From positions 1-64,000 of the forward strand of contig JAPLKC010000036.1 in NCBI GenBank assembly GCA_026388255.1: 64,000 nt of DNA. Direction: 5' to 3'. Source of the stretch: Pseudomonadota bacterium (GTDB taxonomy: Bacteria; Desulfobacterota; Syntrophorhabdia; Syntrophorhabdales; Syntrophorhabdaceae). Shown here piece after piece: positions 17,658-26,022 of the stretch (positions are counted from its first letter, which is position 1; the number at the start of each line of letters is the position of its first letter). Made by a program: the position numbers and the translations under genes. The notes below the pieces were generated by a model. It did not search any database and was not told the origin of the DNA. It saw only the letters and a list, made by a program, of their open reading frames with translations.

Positions 17658-17930
17658 TTATCCAATTGCCTTAAAGCTCAAGCCCAGCGTCTGTTCAGGC
17701 AATTGTTTATCCAATTTCTCTATCCCTGAATAATAACAACAATTCCCGCTTCTGAGATTATTATCAAAGACCCTTATTTTTCCGTCCTGAAAGTTGATTC
17801 TCACGTAGCAAAACCCTCCGGGCACCTCGGATGCCCTCTCCTCTGCAACAATACCCATGCCCCACCTTAAAAATTTTTTATGGTATACCCTATCACCTAC
17901 TTTTAGATATAGAAAACGCTCCTTTTCCAT
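17658..17930 (-). CDS. small DUF3553-like protein
   Basis: A 90-residue protein with the pattern VGDRVYHKKFLRWGMGIV followed by YVRINFQDGKIRVF, typical of the SH3-like DUF3553 domain also seen at the ends of some helicases. It may bind nucleic acid or protein, but this is not shown. Start set at 17930; the longer frame from 17987 runs into the repeat hairpin and adds residues without family pattern. Located 25 bases upstream of selD and probably transcribed with it. Confidence 0.65.
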   Translation of the reverse strand: MEKERFLYLKVGDRVYHKKFLRWGMGIVAEERASEVPGGFCYVRINFQDGKIRVFDNNLRSGNCCYYSGIEKLDKQLPEQTLGLSFKAIG

Positions 17931-17956
17931 AATCTTTTTTATAACACATCTTAAAA

Positions 17957-17994
17957 GCAGTGAAAAGTGAATAGTTCCCACGGGCAAGCCCGTG
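17957..17994. repeat. GTGAATA-type repeat and CACGGGC hairpin
   Basis: Contains cagtgaaaagtgaatag (17957-17974), a copy of the GTGAATA family, then a perfect hairpin CACGGGC-AA-GCCCGTG at 17979-17994. The hairpin lies between the methylase-like gene and the DUF3553 gene, both on the minus strand. A partial relative (cgggcttgccc) is found near 33140. Confidence 0.55.
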
Positions 17995-18081
17995 TAAATC
18001 TATTTAGCAAGCAAGGCTCGCGATAGGGGGCAACCCCTTGCGGAGGACAGGCACAAGCCCCAATAAATAGCAGACGGGGAA

Positions 18082-19983
18082 TCAGGGATTTCCCCTGCTT
18101 ATGACTATGGACCCTGCTTTTGATTCTATATTGTATTTTTTTGATTTTTGTAACTCAACGAGCAGGTCTTTTTCAACGTTTTCCGCACATATAATAAGCT
18201 TTCCTTCAGGTTTCAAATATCTCATTCCACTTTTTATATAGGCTTTTGTTATCTCAATAAGAGGGGATTCGTCTTCCCATATATAGTTAAAAGACGGCTG
18301 GACGTATATAAAATCGAAAGCGCTTTGAAGCAGGAAAGGGAATTCTATTTCGAAATGAAAAAAACCGTTTTTTTTCGCTATGTCCTTTGACTCGATAAAC
18401 CAGTTCTTTTTTCTAAAATTATCCCAGGTAGATTCTGAACTATCAAGACCAAAGAGCAGATCCTGGACATTTCTGTTTTCAATTAATCTGCTGAAATATG
18501 TGGATGTTATGACGTCAAGCGTATCCCTGATTCTTTCCCTGTATATGTTCAATTTAATTTCAATCTCTTTTTTTACCTCTACATCTTCTTTTATTTTATC
18601 CGAAAGGTTAAAATAAAGCTTATATGTATCTCTGAAATCTTGTATGATTTCCCCCGGGTTTCTGTTAAATAAGTTCATCTGATTCTTTAAATCGGAAAAA
18701 TCGGGCAGGTCTTTGATTGATATCCCGATAAGGGGGTTGCCGGATTTATAATGTCTGGCCGGTGTATCAAAACGGTTTTTTATTAAATTTTGAAATATAT
18801 CGAGTGATATGTGAGATCTTTCAATACCGTACATTACGTTGTTTAGAATGTAATTTTTTAGTGTATACTCATCTTCCCATTCTGTAACAAAGGTATTTTT
18901 CTCTTTGTAAGGGAGTACAAAGGATAAATAAGCCAATTCCTCAAGAACCCTGGTTGTAACTGCACCGAATCCGGGTGTCATGTCGAGTATTTTAAAGGAA
19001 AGTACATCTTCCTTGGTATACTTCTGGTTGTTACTCAGGAATATCCCCTCAACATTAAATCCGGCGTGATATTCGTTTTTAACGAAAAGATAAGAGAAAA
19101 TGTCCGGTGTATCGTATTCATTGATTATATCGGGTTTTTCACTTATTTTGTTTTCTATTGTCGCTGCTTCAATGTGTCTCTCGTCTAAATGTGTTTCTGT
19201 TGAGAGGAGAGCCTGGTCAGGGAAAAATGCTTTGGAGAAATGGGCTATTTTGGGATAGATTTCCGTCTTTTTTTTGATCCCCAGCAACGAGTTTCTCGCA
19301 AAAGCTTTATTTTCTTTCAGCAATTCTATCTGCTTGTCTCTTTCTTCTTTTATCAAGTCAGGAATGGTATTGTTCAGTCCATTCAAAGAGAACATATGGT
19401 AAAAAAGATGCAGGATTTCATCGTTTCCTTCAGAAGAAGGTTTTTCAATATCTATTTCGATGAGTTTTATTTCAAAATTTACGGATTTTTTTATGAGAAT
19501 CCAGTTTCTACCGTTTGTAAGAATACCCCAGGGGGTTTTTATCTTCTTTAAAAGGTAAATGAGTTGATATATCGGTATCTTGTTTTCGAATTCAAGGTAG
19601 AAGCCGCTTATTCCTTTGTTGAGGGTTCTTCCGTATCTTTTTAACAACAGTATACCGAGAGCATTGTCATAATATTCTTTTGTCCCCCAAAGCGGTGATG
19701 TTGCAACCCTGTTTTCTTCGGCAGTAAAGAGCGCTACATCAGGACCTTTTATGTTATCCTCATAAAATTTAGGCTTTGATTCATAGGCATAGCCGAAGAC
19801 CTTGAGAATAGGCTTGATCAGGCGTATCTCTGTATGGATTTCACTGGCGAACTTTTTTATGTTCTCAAATTTTGCCAGTATTTCAGACAGGGACAAATAT
19901 GTACCGGTTTCTCCCGGCAGGGAAAGTATTTTTTTGATGCTTGCTTCGGATATAAGCGTGTTTCGTAAAATAGAAGGATGCAT
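18082..19983 (-). CDS. degenerate type IIG restriction-methylase-like protein
   Basis: A 633-residue protein with the outline of Eco57I-type enzymes that fuse nuclease and adenine methylase. The N-terminal part (about 50-180) has TEIRLIKPILKVFGYAYESK and WGILTNGRNWILI, typical of the nuclease-side domain. A methylase domain follows: motif I as LDMTPGFGAVTTRVLEEL (D334, G338, G340 kept) and motif IV as FDFIYVQPSFNY near residue 555, where active enzymes have NPPY. The end has the usual RYLKPEGKLIICAE strand. The loss of NPPY argues against methylation. It stands alone without a partner. It may be an inactive relative with a regulatory role, or a decaying gene with an intact frame. Confidence 0.65.
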   Translation of the reverse strand: MHPSILRNTLISEASIKKILSLPGETGTYLSLSEILAKFENIKKFASEIHTEIRLIKPILKVFGYAYESKPKFYEDNIKGPDVALFTAEENRVATSPLWGTKEYYDNALGILLLKRYGRTLNKGISGFYLEFENKIPIYQLIYLLKKIKTPWGILTNGRNWILIKKSVNFEIKLIEIDIEKPSSEGNDEILHLFYHMFSLNGLNNTIPDLIKEERDKQIELLKENKAFARNSLLGIKKKTEIYPKIAHFSKAFFPDQALLSTETHLDERHIEAATIENKISEKPDIINEYDTPDIFSYLFVKNEYHAGFNVEGIFLSNNQKYTKEDVLSFKILDMTPGFGAVTTRVLEELAYLSFVLPYKEKNTFVTEWEDEYTLKNYILNNVMYGIERSHISLDIFQNLIKNRFDTPARHYKSGNPLIGISIKDLPDFSDLKNQMNLFNRNPGEIIQDFRDTYKLYFNLSDKIKEDVEVKKEIEIKLNIYRERIRDTLDVITSTYFSRLIENRNVQDLLFGLDSSESTWDNFRKKNWFIESKDIAKKNGFFHFEIEFPFLLQSAFDFIYVQPSFNYIWEDESPLIEITKAYIKSGMRYLKPEGKLIICAENVEKDLLVELQKSKKYNIESKAGSIVISRGNP

Positions 19984-20014
19984 GTTTCCAAAGATGATAA
20001 TAGATTAATGCCTT

Positions 20015-20302
20015 TTAGTCAAGGGTGGGAATGTCTTTTTCTTCCTTGTCTATTCCCATCTTTTGAATTCTTTCGATCTCTCTGAGCTTCATTTTTATTA
20101 TTATAATAAGTCCGATAATGGCTATCCAGAAAATGGCCAGTGTTTGATATATGGTAAACCTGTCATATGGGGCAGCAGGGAAGACTGCTACCTTGTCCTG
20201 AGACCAGAGAAGAGTTGTATACATAAGAATAGTAACGAGCAATACAATAATTTTAATAATTGCGGATGCCTTATTGCAGATTCCGGATTTTATTTTTAGC
20301 AC
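20015..20302 (-). CDS. small two-TM membrane protein at end of sdh/Rieske operon
   Basis: 95 residues, with two TM helices (about 15-35 and 55-71 of the GTG-start form) and a charged C-terminus (KLREIERIQKMGIDKEE). I chose the GTG at 20302 because AAGGAGGA precedes it at 3-4 bases; the longer frame from 20347 starts inside the upstream spacer. It lies 58 bases after the cytochrome b gene and may be an accessory subunit of that complex. No recognised family. Confidence 0.65.
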   Translation of the reverse strand: MLKIKSGICNKASAIIKIIVLLVTILMYTTLLWSQDKVAVFPAAPYDRFTIYQTLAIFWIAIIGLIIIIKMKLREIERIQKMGIDKEEKDIPTLD

Positions 20303-20360
20303 CTGTCCTCCTTGAAAAACGCTGTGTTCTGATCCCTGCACAAACAAGATTAGAGAACTT

Positions 20361-21371
20361 CTAACTCAGAAAACCGATGGCTGTCATGACAATAAAATAT
20401 AGGGTATATACAATTCCTATCCAGGTAAATACCGTATTTTTTTTGCTCCGCCCCATTTCTCTGTCAAAGAAAGGGATGAGAAATAAGAAGAAGATTCCAC
20501 AAAAAATAAGGGTAACGGCAATCATCTCGCCGTTTAATCCCATAATTTCTCCGGGGAAGAGTTTTAAAGTCTGAAACAGGAACAGAAAATACCATTCGGG
20601 TTTAATGTTTTCCGGCGCAGGCGCAAGGAGGTCTGCCTTCTTGCCTATTTCCGGAGGGAAAAGTGTTGCCAAAGTTACAGTTATCCCTAATACTATAAGG
20701 CAGATTATAAGATATTTATAGAATCTGTAAGGAAAGAAGGGCATTTGCTTTGTTCTTTTTTTAAGAGATAGCGGCATGCTTATCACACGATATTGAACGA
20801 GAAGGATATGTACACATACTAAAAATATCGTGATGATAGGAAGAATTGACACATGGAATGCATGAAAACGGGTCAGGGTCTCACCTGTTACGTCAATACC
20901 TCCTCTTAAAAAGGATTTTATAAAAACGCCTATAACAGGGAGACTGCCCGTTCCGCCCGTTGCTACCCTTACTGCTGCAAAGGCCCTTTCATCCCACACC
21001 AAAAGGTAGCCGCTTAAACCGAAAAAGATAGATACGACAAGAAGGGCAAAACCCGAAAACCATAATAAATCTTTTGGTTTTCTGTAAGATTTTGAGAGGA
21101 GTATGCTGAATGTGTGTATAAACAGAACTGCCATAATCAGTTGAGCCCCCCAATGATGGAAGGAACGAAAGAGCCAGCCCATATTTAATTTTGTAACAAT
21201 GTCTGTGATACTTTTGTGTGCCTGCTCAAAATAGGGTATATAATAGAATGATAGTACCATTCCGGTTATAAACTGAATCATAACAAGAAACAATGCGATG
21301 CCGCCCGTTTTCTTTTTAGCAAGAGCCTTGATCTCTTTTATGTTATACAACTCTTTAAATTTTTGACTCAA
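20361..21371 (-). CDS. cytochrome b (fused b6 and subunit IV type)
   Basis: Membrane subunit of a quinol-oxidising cytochrome bc-type complex, 336 residues, about eight TM helices. Helix B has haem ligands in FHHWGAQLIMAVLFIH (14 apart) and helix D in HVSILPIITIFLVCVH (15 apart); the 14/15 spacing is the b6-type. The quinol-oxidation motif PEWYF is in the C-terminal third, so the b6-like and subunit IV-like parts are one chain. Start is a TTG at 21371, overlapping the end of the Rieske gene, with GGGGAT before it. No cytochrome c1 or other c-type acceptor gene is in the operon. Confidence 0.9.
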   Translation of the reverse strand: MSQKFKELYNIKEIKALAKKKTGGIALFLVMIQFITGMVLSFYYIPYFEQAHKSITDIVTKLNMGWLFRSFHHWGAQLIMAVLFIHTFSILLSKSYRKPKDLLWFSGFALLVVSIFFGLSGYLLVWDERAFAAVRVATGGTGSLPVIGVFIKSFLRGGIDVTGETLTRFHAFHVSILPIITIFLVCVHILLVQYRVISMPLSLKKRTKQMPFFPYRFYKYLIICLIVLGITVTLATLFPPEIGKKADLLAPAPENIKPEWYFLFLFQTLKLFPGEIMGLNGEMIAVTLIFCGIFFLFLIPFFDREMGRSKKNTVFTWIGIVYTLYFIVMTAIGFLS

Positions 21372-21822
21372 CCTTTATCCCCTTTTTAAAAACGATAATC
21401 TTTTCACCTTCAGTTTTGATATTAAAAAGCTCAAGTGGTTTTGGCGGAGGCCCTTTGATGTTTTTGCCGTCTTCGTCATACCAGCCTTCATGACATGCGC
21501 AATAAAATTTTCTGTCTTCCTGCTTATATGTGATATTACATTCCATATGCGTGCACAAACCTTTCAGGGCTGTTGCAGTTCCGTCTGCCTTTTTAAAAAA
21601 AAGTCCGACCTTCCCTCCCCATGCAAAGGGCTTTACCGAGTTCAGCGGTATATCTATAAAGTCACTGGCATTGAGCACCACGAAATCAGGTTCTTTTCCG
21701 AGTGTAGGAAAGGCAAACTGCATAAGTGCATAAACACTTCCTGAAAAGAAGGCGGCAAGCCATCCGCCAAAGAGGGTATTGAGAAATGTCCTTCGTGTGA
21801 CGAGTGAGTAATCAATCTTCAT
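21355..21822 (-). CDS. Rieske iron-sulfur protein
   Basis: A 155-residue [2Fe-2S] protein of a cytochrome bc-type complex. N-terminal twin-arginine signal-anchor (TRRTFLNTLFGGWLAAFF) keeps it tethered on the periplasmic side. Cluster motifs are CTHMEC and CACHEG, giving two Cys and two His ligands plus the pair of Cys for the disulfide, and GPPPKPL closes the cluster domain. It overlaps the SdhB gene by 11 bases and the cytochrome b gene by 17, so translation is coupled through the operon. Confidence 0.93.
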   Translation of the reverse strand: MKIDYSLVTRRTFLNTLFGGWLAAFFSGSVYALMQFAFPTLGKEPDFVVLNASDFIDIPLNSVKPFAWGGKVGLFFKKADGTATALKGLCTHMECNITYKQEDRKFYCACHEGWYDEDGKNIKGPPPKPLELFNIKTEGEKIIVFKKGIKVESKI

Positions 21823-22561
21823 CTTTTGTTATCCCGAAGATCTTTTTTGCCTTGTACTTCAAAAGTGTTTTCCTTAAACCCACAATAGAGTCTATGGGCC
21901 TTACATCTTTCGGACATGCATCGATGCACCGAAGCATTGTATCACATCCCCATACCCCCTTTTCGTTGTTTATTCCTTCGAGAAAGTGTAGAGGCCTTTC
22001 GTCCCTGGAGTCGAGAACAAAACGTTCGAGCTTTGCAAAGGCTGCAGGACCTATATAATCAGGGGTTCTTGAAAGCACCGGGCATGCGCCGTAACATGAT
22101 GCACAGAGGATGCAGTTCACATTTTGATCTATGCGTTTCCTCTCATCTTCTCCCTGATGTATTTCTTTTTCCGGTTCAGGACTTTTCCTGATCAGATATG
22201 GTTTAACCTTTTCATACATATCCCAAAAGGGGGTCATGTCAACAACCAGATCTTTGATGATCTCAAGATTAGGGAGGGGTTCAAGAACAATCGTGTTATC
22301 GCCGAAGGAAGCAACCTGGGATCTGCAGGCAAGATCGATCTTGCCGTTGATTACCATTGCGCAGGAACCGCATACTGCTGATCTGCATGATGATCTGAAG
22401 GAGAGTGACCCGTCTATTTCGTCACGAATACGCAAAAGTGTCATAAGAACTGTCAGACCGGATATAACCTTAATGCGGTATGACCTAAAATGAGGCCGGA
22501 CTTCAGGTTCTTTCATATCATATCGGAAAATCTTGAACGTATATTCGTTGGCAGTAATCAA
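21812..22561 (-). CDS. sdhB: succinate dehydrogenase/fumarate reductase iron-sulfur subunit
   Basis: A 249-residue subunit that carries electrons from the flavoprotein to quinone. [2Fe-2S] site CRSAVCGSCAM with a further Cys in DLACRSQ, [4Fe-4S] site CILCASCYGACP and third site CDTMLRCIDACPKD for the [3Fe-4S] cluster. All ligands are present. The start overlaps the sdhA stop (ATGA). Direction (succinate oxidation or fumarate reduction) cannot be told from sequence. Confidence 0.95.
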   Translation of the reverse strand: MITANEYTFKIFRYDMKEPEVRPHFRSYRIKVISGLTVLMTLLRIRDEIDGSLSFRSSCRSAVCGSCAMVINGKIDLACRSQVASFGDNTIVLEPLPNLEIIKDLVVDMTPFWDMYEKVKPYLIRKSPEPEKEIHQGEDERKRIDQNVNCILCASCYGACPVLSRTPDYIGPAAFAKLERFVLDSRDERPLHFLEGINNEKGVWGCDTMLRCIDACPKDVRPIDSIVGLRKTLLKYKAKKIFGITKDED

Positions 22562-24264
22562 TACTTCCTCTCCATGGGCTGATAGTTTGTAATTACGACA
22601 TCTTTATATGAAATTACCGGTTCCCCGTCTTTTCCGATCCTTGCAACAGTGTGTTTGAGCCAGTCAGTATCATTTCTTGTGTTGAAGTCTTTCCTGAAGT
22701 GGGCGCCTCTGCTTTCTTCCCTTAGATAAGCACCTATGGCGATTGTATGGGCCACTTCGAGCATATATTCAAGCTCTATTGCATTTAGAAGCTCATAATT
22801 CATATATAACTTTGGGGAGTTAACATGGACATCCCTGAACCTTTCCTTAATTTTGCTAATATCCATCAGGGCCTGTTCTATTCCTGCCTTCTCTCTGAAA
22901 ATACCTACACAGTCGCTCATTGTTTTACTTAAATCAACAAGAATCCTGTACGGTTTTTCATTACCTCCATACATCAGTTTATATATCTTCTTTTCCATCT
23001 CTTCTTTTTTACTGATGAGGAGCTTTTCGTCAGGTTTTGCACTGTTGTTCCGCAGATGCTCGTCAATTGCAAGGCACGCTAATTTCCCGAAAACGATTGT
23101 ATCGAGGAGCGAATTGCCGCCAAGCCTGTTTGCGCCATGGACACTTACACAGGCGCATTCTCCGGCAGCGTAAAACCCCGATACATTGGTTTCACATTTC
23201 TCGTTCGTATCTATGCCCCCCATGGAGTAGTGCTGGCAGGGCATGATGGGTATCGGTTCGAGGATCGGATCAACGCCTATGAAATCAATGCATATGTTCC
23301 GTATGCCGGGCAGCTTTTCCAATATTTTCGGGGCGCCGAGGTGTCTCAAGTCAAGATTGATATATTTACCCAAGGGGTGTTCAAACCCCCTGCCTTCGTC
23401 GATTTCTATCTGGATACTCCTCGAAACAATATCACGCGGTGCAAGCTCCATGGCATTTGGTACATAACGTGCCATGAATCTCTCATCGTCTTTATTGATC
23501 AGGTAGCCACCCTCGCCCCTGCATGCTTCTGTTATAAGGATGTTGGTGCCGATGAGGGCGGTAGGATGGAACTGAACAAATTCCATATCCTTTATGGGTA
23601 CACCGGCCTTATAGGCAATACCGATACCGCTTCCTGTATTTATAAGGGCATTAGTGGAATGGAGATAGACCCTGCCGTAACCGCCGGTAGCAAACAGAGT
23701 TGTCTTAGCAAGGATGGGCACTATTTCACCGCTTTTAAGATCAAAAGCGATGACACCGTGGCACACATCGTTGTCTGTAACGAGGGCCAGGACAAACCAT
23801 TCGGAGTAAACCCGCACCCCTTTTGCTACTGCCCTTTCGTTGAGGGTATTGAGCAGGACATGTCCTGTTAAATCTGCCGAATAACATGTTCGAGGGTAAT
23901 CTGCGCCCCCAAAAGGCCTCTGGGCAATAGAGCCGTCAGGGAACCTGCTGAAGGGGCAGCCCCAGTGCTCCATCTCGTAGACGACCTTTATTGCTTCCCT
24001 GCACATGATCTCCACAGCGCTCTGGTCCGCAAGATAATCGCTGCCTTTTATTGTATCAAAGGCATGTTTTTTCCAGGTATCGTCCCTGCCGTCCGGGCTA
24101 TTTGCAAGGGCAGCGTTAATACCGCCCTGTGCTGCTATAGAATGCGATCTGACAGGGTGTACCTTGGACAGGACGCCCACATCATATTTATCGCAAAGAC
24201 CCACTGCTGCCCGGAGTCCTGCAAGACCTCCGCCGATAATGAGGACATCATGAGCGAGCATCAT
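22558..24264 (-). CDS. sdhA: succinate dehydrogenase/fumarate reductase flavoprotein subunit
   Basis: A 568-residue flavoprotein. Dinucleotide-binding GGGLAGLRAAVGL at the N-terminus; covalent FAD site in RSHSIAAQGGINAAL (the His of SHS); substrate-binding region around FHPTAL and catalytic block ending HGANRLGGNSLLDTIVFG. Length is normal. Its first base overlaps the last base of the anchor subunit gene and its stop overlaps the sdhB start, so it is a compact sdhCAB order. Confidence 0.96.
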   Translation of the reverse strand: MMLAHDVLIIGGGLAGLRAAVGLCDKYDVGVLSKVHPVRSHSIAAQGGINAALANSPDGRDDTWKKHAFDTIKGSDYLADQSAVEIMCREAIKVVYEMEHWGCPFSRFPDGSIAQRPFGGADYPRTCYSADLTGHVLLNTLNERAVAKGVRVYSEWFVLALVTDNDVCHGVIAFDLKSGEIVPILAKTTLFATGGYGRVYLHSTNALINTGSGIGIAYKAGVPIKDMEFVQFHPTALIGTNILITEACRGEGGYLINKDDERFMARYVPNAMELAPRDIVSRSIQIEIDEGRGFEHPLGKYINLDLRHLGAPKILEKLPGIRNICIDFIGVDPILEPIPIMPCQHYSMGGIDTNEKCETNVSGFYAAGECACVSVHGANRLGGNSLLDTIVFGKLACLAIDEHLRNNSAKPDEKLLISKKEEMEKKIYKLMYGGNEKPYRILVDLSKTMSDCVGIFREKAGIEQALMDISKIKERFRDVHVNSPKLYMNYELLNAIELEYMLEVAHTIAIGAYLREESRGAHFRKDFNTRNDTDWLKHTVARIGKDGEPVISYKDVVITNYQPMERKY

Positions 24265-24569
24265 TATGAGGTGATACTGTATATATAAATAAGTGCCAGC
24301 GAAATGATTGCTGCTGCAATATTGGATAACCGGAACAACTGTTTTTCCTTCTTGTATCCAAAATCCAAAGTGATTGTTCTTAAACCGTATATGCTGTGAA
24401 AAGTAAAAAGAATCAATATAAGTACGTCAATTAGAGGCTGGCGGTGGAGGCTGAGCGCCCAATCAGGTTTTTTATCTTTTGTGAAGAGAAAGAAGCTGGT
24501 TAGTATTTTTATACCGAAAAGTATTACAAGGGATACGCCGCTGATTCTATGAAAAAGCCATATGAACAT
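24264..24569 (-). CDS. sdhC: succinate dehydrogenase membrane anchor (cytochrome b subunit)
   Basis: 101 residues with three TM helices. It starts FIWLFHRISGVSL, the quinone-site HRxSG motif of SdhC, and has FHSIYGLRTI, which resembles the haem-binding His region of SdhC/SdhD. Only this one small anchor is present; most small-anchor enzymes need two (SdhC and SdhD), and single-anchor enzymes usually have a chain of about 200 residues with five TMs. The in-frame codon three before the ATG is a stop, so it cannot be longer. No ribosome site is seen. A weak TTGACA-18-TATGTA promoter (24606-24577) would give a leaderless or near-leaderless message. Confidence 0.8.
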   Translation of the reverse strand: MFIWLFHRISGVSLVILFGIKILTSFFLFTKDKKPDWALSLHRQPLIDVLILILFTFHSIYGLRTITLDFGYKKEKQLFRLSNIAAAIISLALIYIYSITS

Positions 24570-24647
24570 GTTCCATTACATATCAATTGGAGTTCTTTTT
24601 TGTCAAGGGAATTTAGCGAAATATTTATAGAACTTTTACAAAATATC

Positions 24648-24677
24648 TTGACTTTTACCAGTGAAGAAACGAATAAT
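24648..24677 (+). promoter_or_regulatory. promoter of the polysaccharide export operon
   Basis: TTGACT (24648-24653), an 18-base spacer and AATAAT (24672-24677). Five of six at both boxes. It is in the divergent gap with the sdh operon and lies about 55 bases before the TTG start of the Wzz/GumC gene. Confidence 0.45.
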
Positions 24678-24736
24678 AATACGGTAAATCAGTATTAACT
24701 GAATAAAATACAAGTATCTACCGAGAGGGGGAATGT

Positions 24737-26002
24737 TTGGAAGAAAATTCCATTAAAACCGAGTATGTTGAAGATGAAATTAATCTGTTGGATTATTTCA
24801 TTGTTCTTGTAAAACGGAAAAAACTTATTGTATACATTACTTTGGGCATCATGATTATAACCGCAATCATCAGTCTTATCCTGCCGCCGATATACAGAGC
24901 GGAGACAAAGATCATGCCGCCTCAACAGTCAAGCCAGGGCTCGATGTCCCAGCTTTTGGGCCAATTGGGAGGCGCTGCCGGCATAATAGGTTTGCCGTCA
25001 GGAGGCTTAAAGAGCTCAAGTGAGCTTTATATTGCCTTCCTAAAAACCAATAATATTTTAGATCGTATGATTGACAGGTTTGATCTTATGAAGTTGTATA
25101 AAACCAAATCAAGAGAAAAAACGAGAGCCACCCTTTCAGGCGCTCTTACGGCAAAAGAAGACAAGAAAAGTGGCATGATAACAATTGCTGTTATTGATAA
25201 AGACCCGAAAAGGGCTGCACAGTTCGCAAATATATTTGTAGAAGAATTGAGGGCCTTAAATAAAGGACTTGCTGTAGGTGAGGCCAGTCAGAGGAGATTA
25301 TTCTACGAAGAACAGATCGAGGATGTAAAAAAGGCGTTAGCAACAGCAGAAGAGGATTTAAAAAGTTTTCAGGAAAAAACAGGCGTTTTAAGCATAGAAC
25401 CTCAGGCACAGGCAGTGATTATGAGTATTGCAAACGTAAAGGCAGGAATTGCCGCAAAAGAAGTGGAATTGAGGGTGTTAAGGACATATTCGACAAGCAA
25501 TAACCCTGATGTTAAGAAAACCGAAGAAGGGATAAAAGGCCTTAAGGCTGAGTTAAACAACCTGATGAAGAAAAACAAAGTAGAGCATGATCCCTTAATG
25601 CCGACAGAAGAAGCGCCCCAGGCTGGATTGGACTATCTCAGGAAGATGAGAGATGTGAAGTTTTATACAACACTTTATGAGTTTCTTATCAAACAGCATG
25701 AGGCGGCAAAAATTGATGAAGCCAAGGATGCGACGATAATTCAGGTAATTGATAAGGCCGAGCCGCCCGAGAGGAGATTTAAACCTAAAAGAACACAAAT
25801 GGTGCTTATTGCCGGCGTTGTTGGTTTTTTTCTGTCTATATTTTCTGCTTTTTTTATGGAATATACAGAAAAGTCCTCTTCCAATCCCGAGAACAAAGAA
25901 AGGATTGATGAGATAAAAAAGTATTGTTCATTTGGCTTTTTGCACAGGATGGAAGGCATTATGACAAAACTGAAAGGCATTAAAACTAAAAAAATCGAAT
26001 GA
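24737..26002 (+). CDS. Wzz/GumC-type polysaccharide chain-length/co-polymerase protein
   Basis: A 421-residue inner-membrane protein. TM1 (about 33-55) follows a conserved LLDYFIVLVKRKK start; a long periplasmic part includes SQLLGQLGGAAGIIGLPSG and coiled coil (about 195-300); the proline-rich PPERRFKPKR precedes TM2 (about 355-378). It controls chain length in a Wzx/Wzy-type polysaccharide pathway and contacts the outer-membrane exporter. No C-terminal kinase domain. Start is TTG at 24737 after GAGAGGGGGA; a nearby ATG is out of frame. The next gene overlaps its stop or follows after 20 bases. Confidence 0.9.
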   Translation: MEENSIKTEYVEDEINLLDYFIVLVKRKKLIVYITLGIMIITAIISLILPPIYRAETKIMPPQQSSQGSMSQLLGQLGGAAGIIGLPSGGLKSSSELYIAFLKTNNILDRMIDRFDLMKLYKTKSREKTRATLSGALTAKEDKKSGMITIAVIDKDPKRAAQFANIFVEELRALNKGLAVGEASQRRLFYEEQIEDVKKALATAEEDLKSFQEKTGVLSIEPQAQAVIMSIANVKAGIAAKEVELRVLRTYSTSNNPDVKKTEEGIKGLKAELNNLMKKNKVEHDPLMPTEEAPQAGLDYLRKMRDVKFYTTLYEFLIKQHEAAKIDEAKDATIIQVIDKAEPPERRFKPKRTQMVLIAGVVGFFLSIFSAFFMEYTEKSSSNPENKERIDEIKKYCSFGFLHRMEGIMTKLKGIKTKKIE

Positions 26003-26022
26003 AACATAATAAGGAGCAAAGC

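Noticed and set aside
23137-23871. 244-codon open frame on the plus strand
   Set aside because: Runs antisense to the conserved sdhA gene; no ribosome site and residue composition typical of a reverse-frame shadow.
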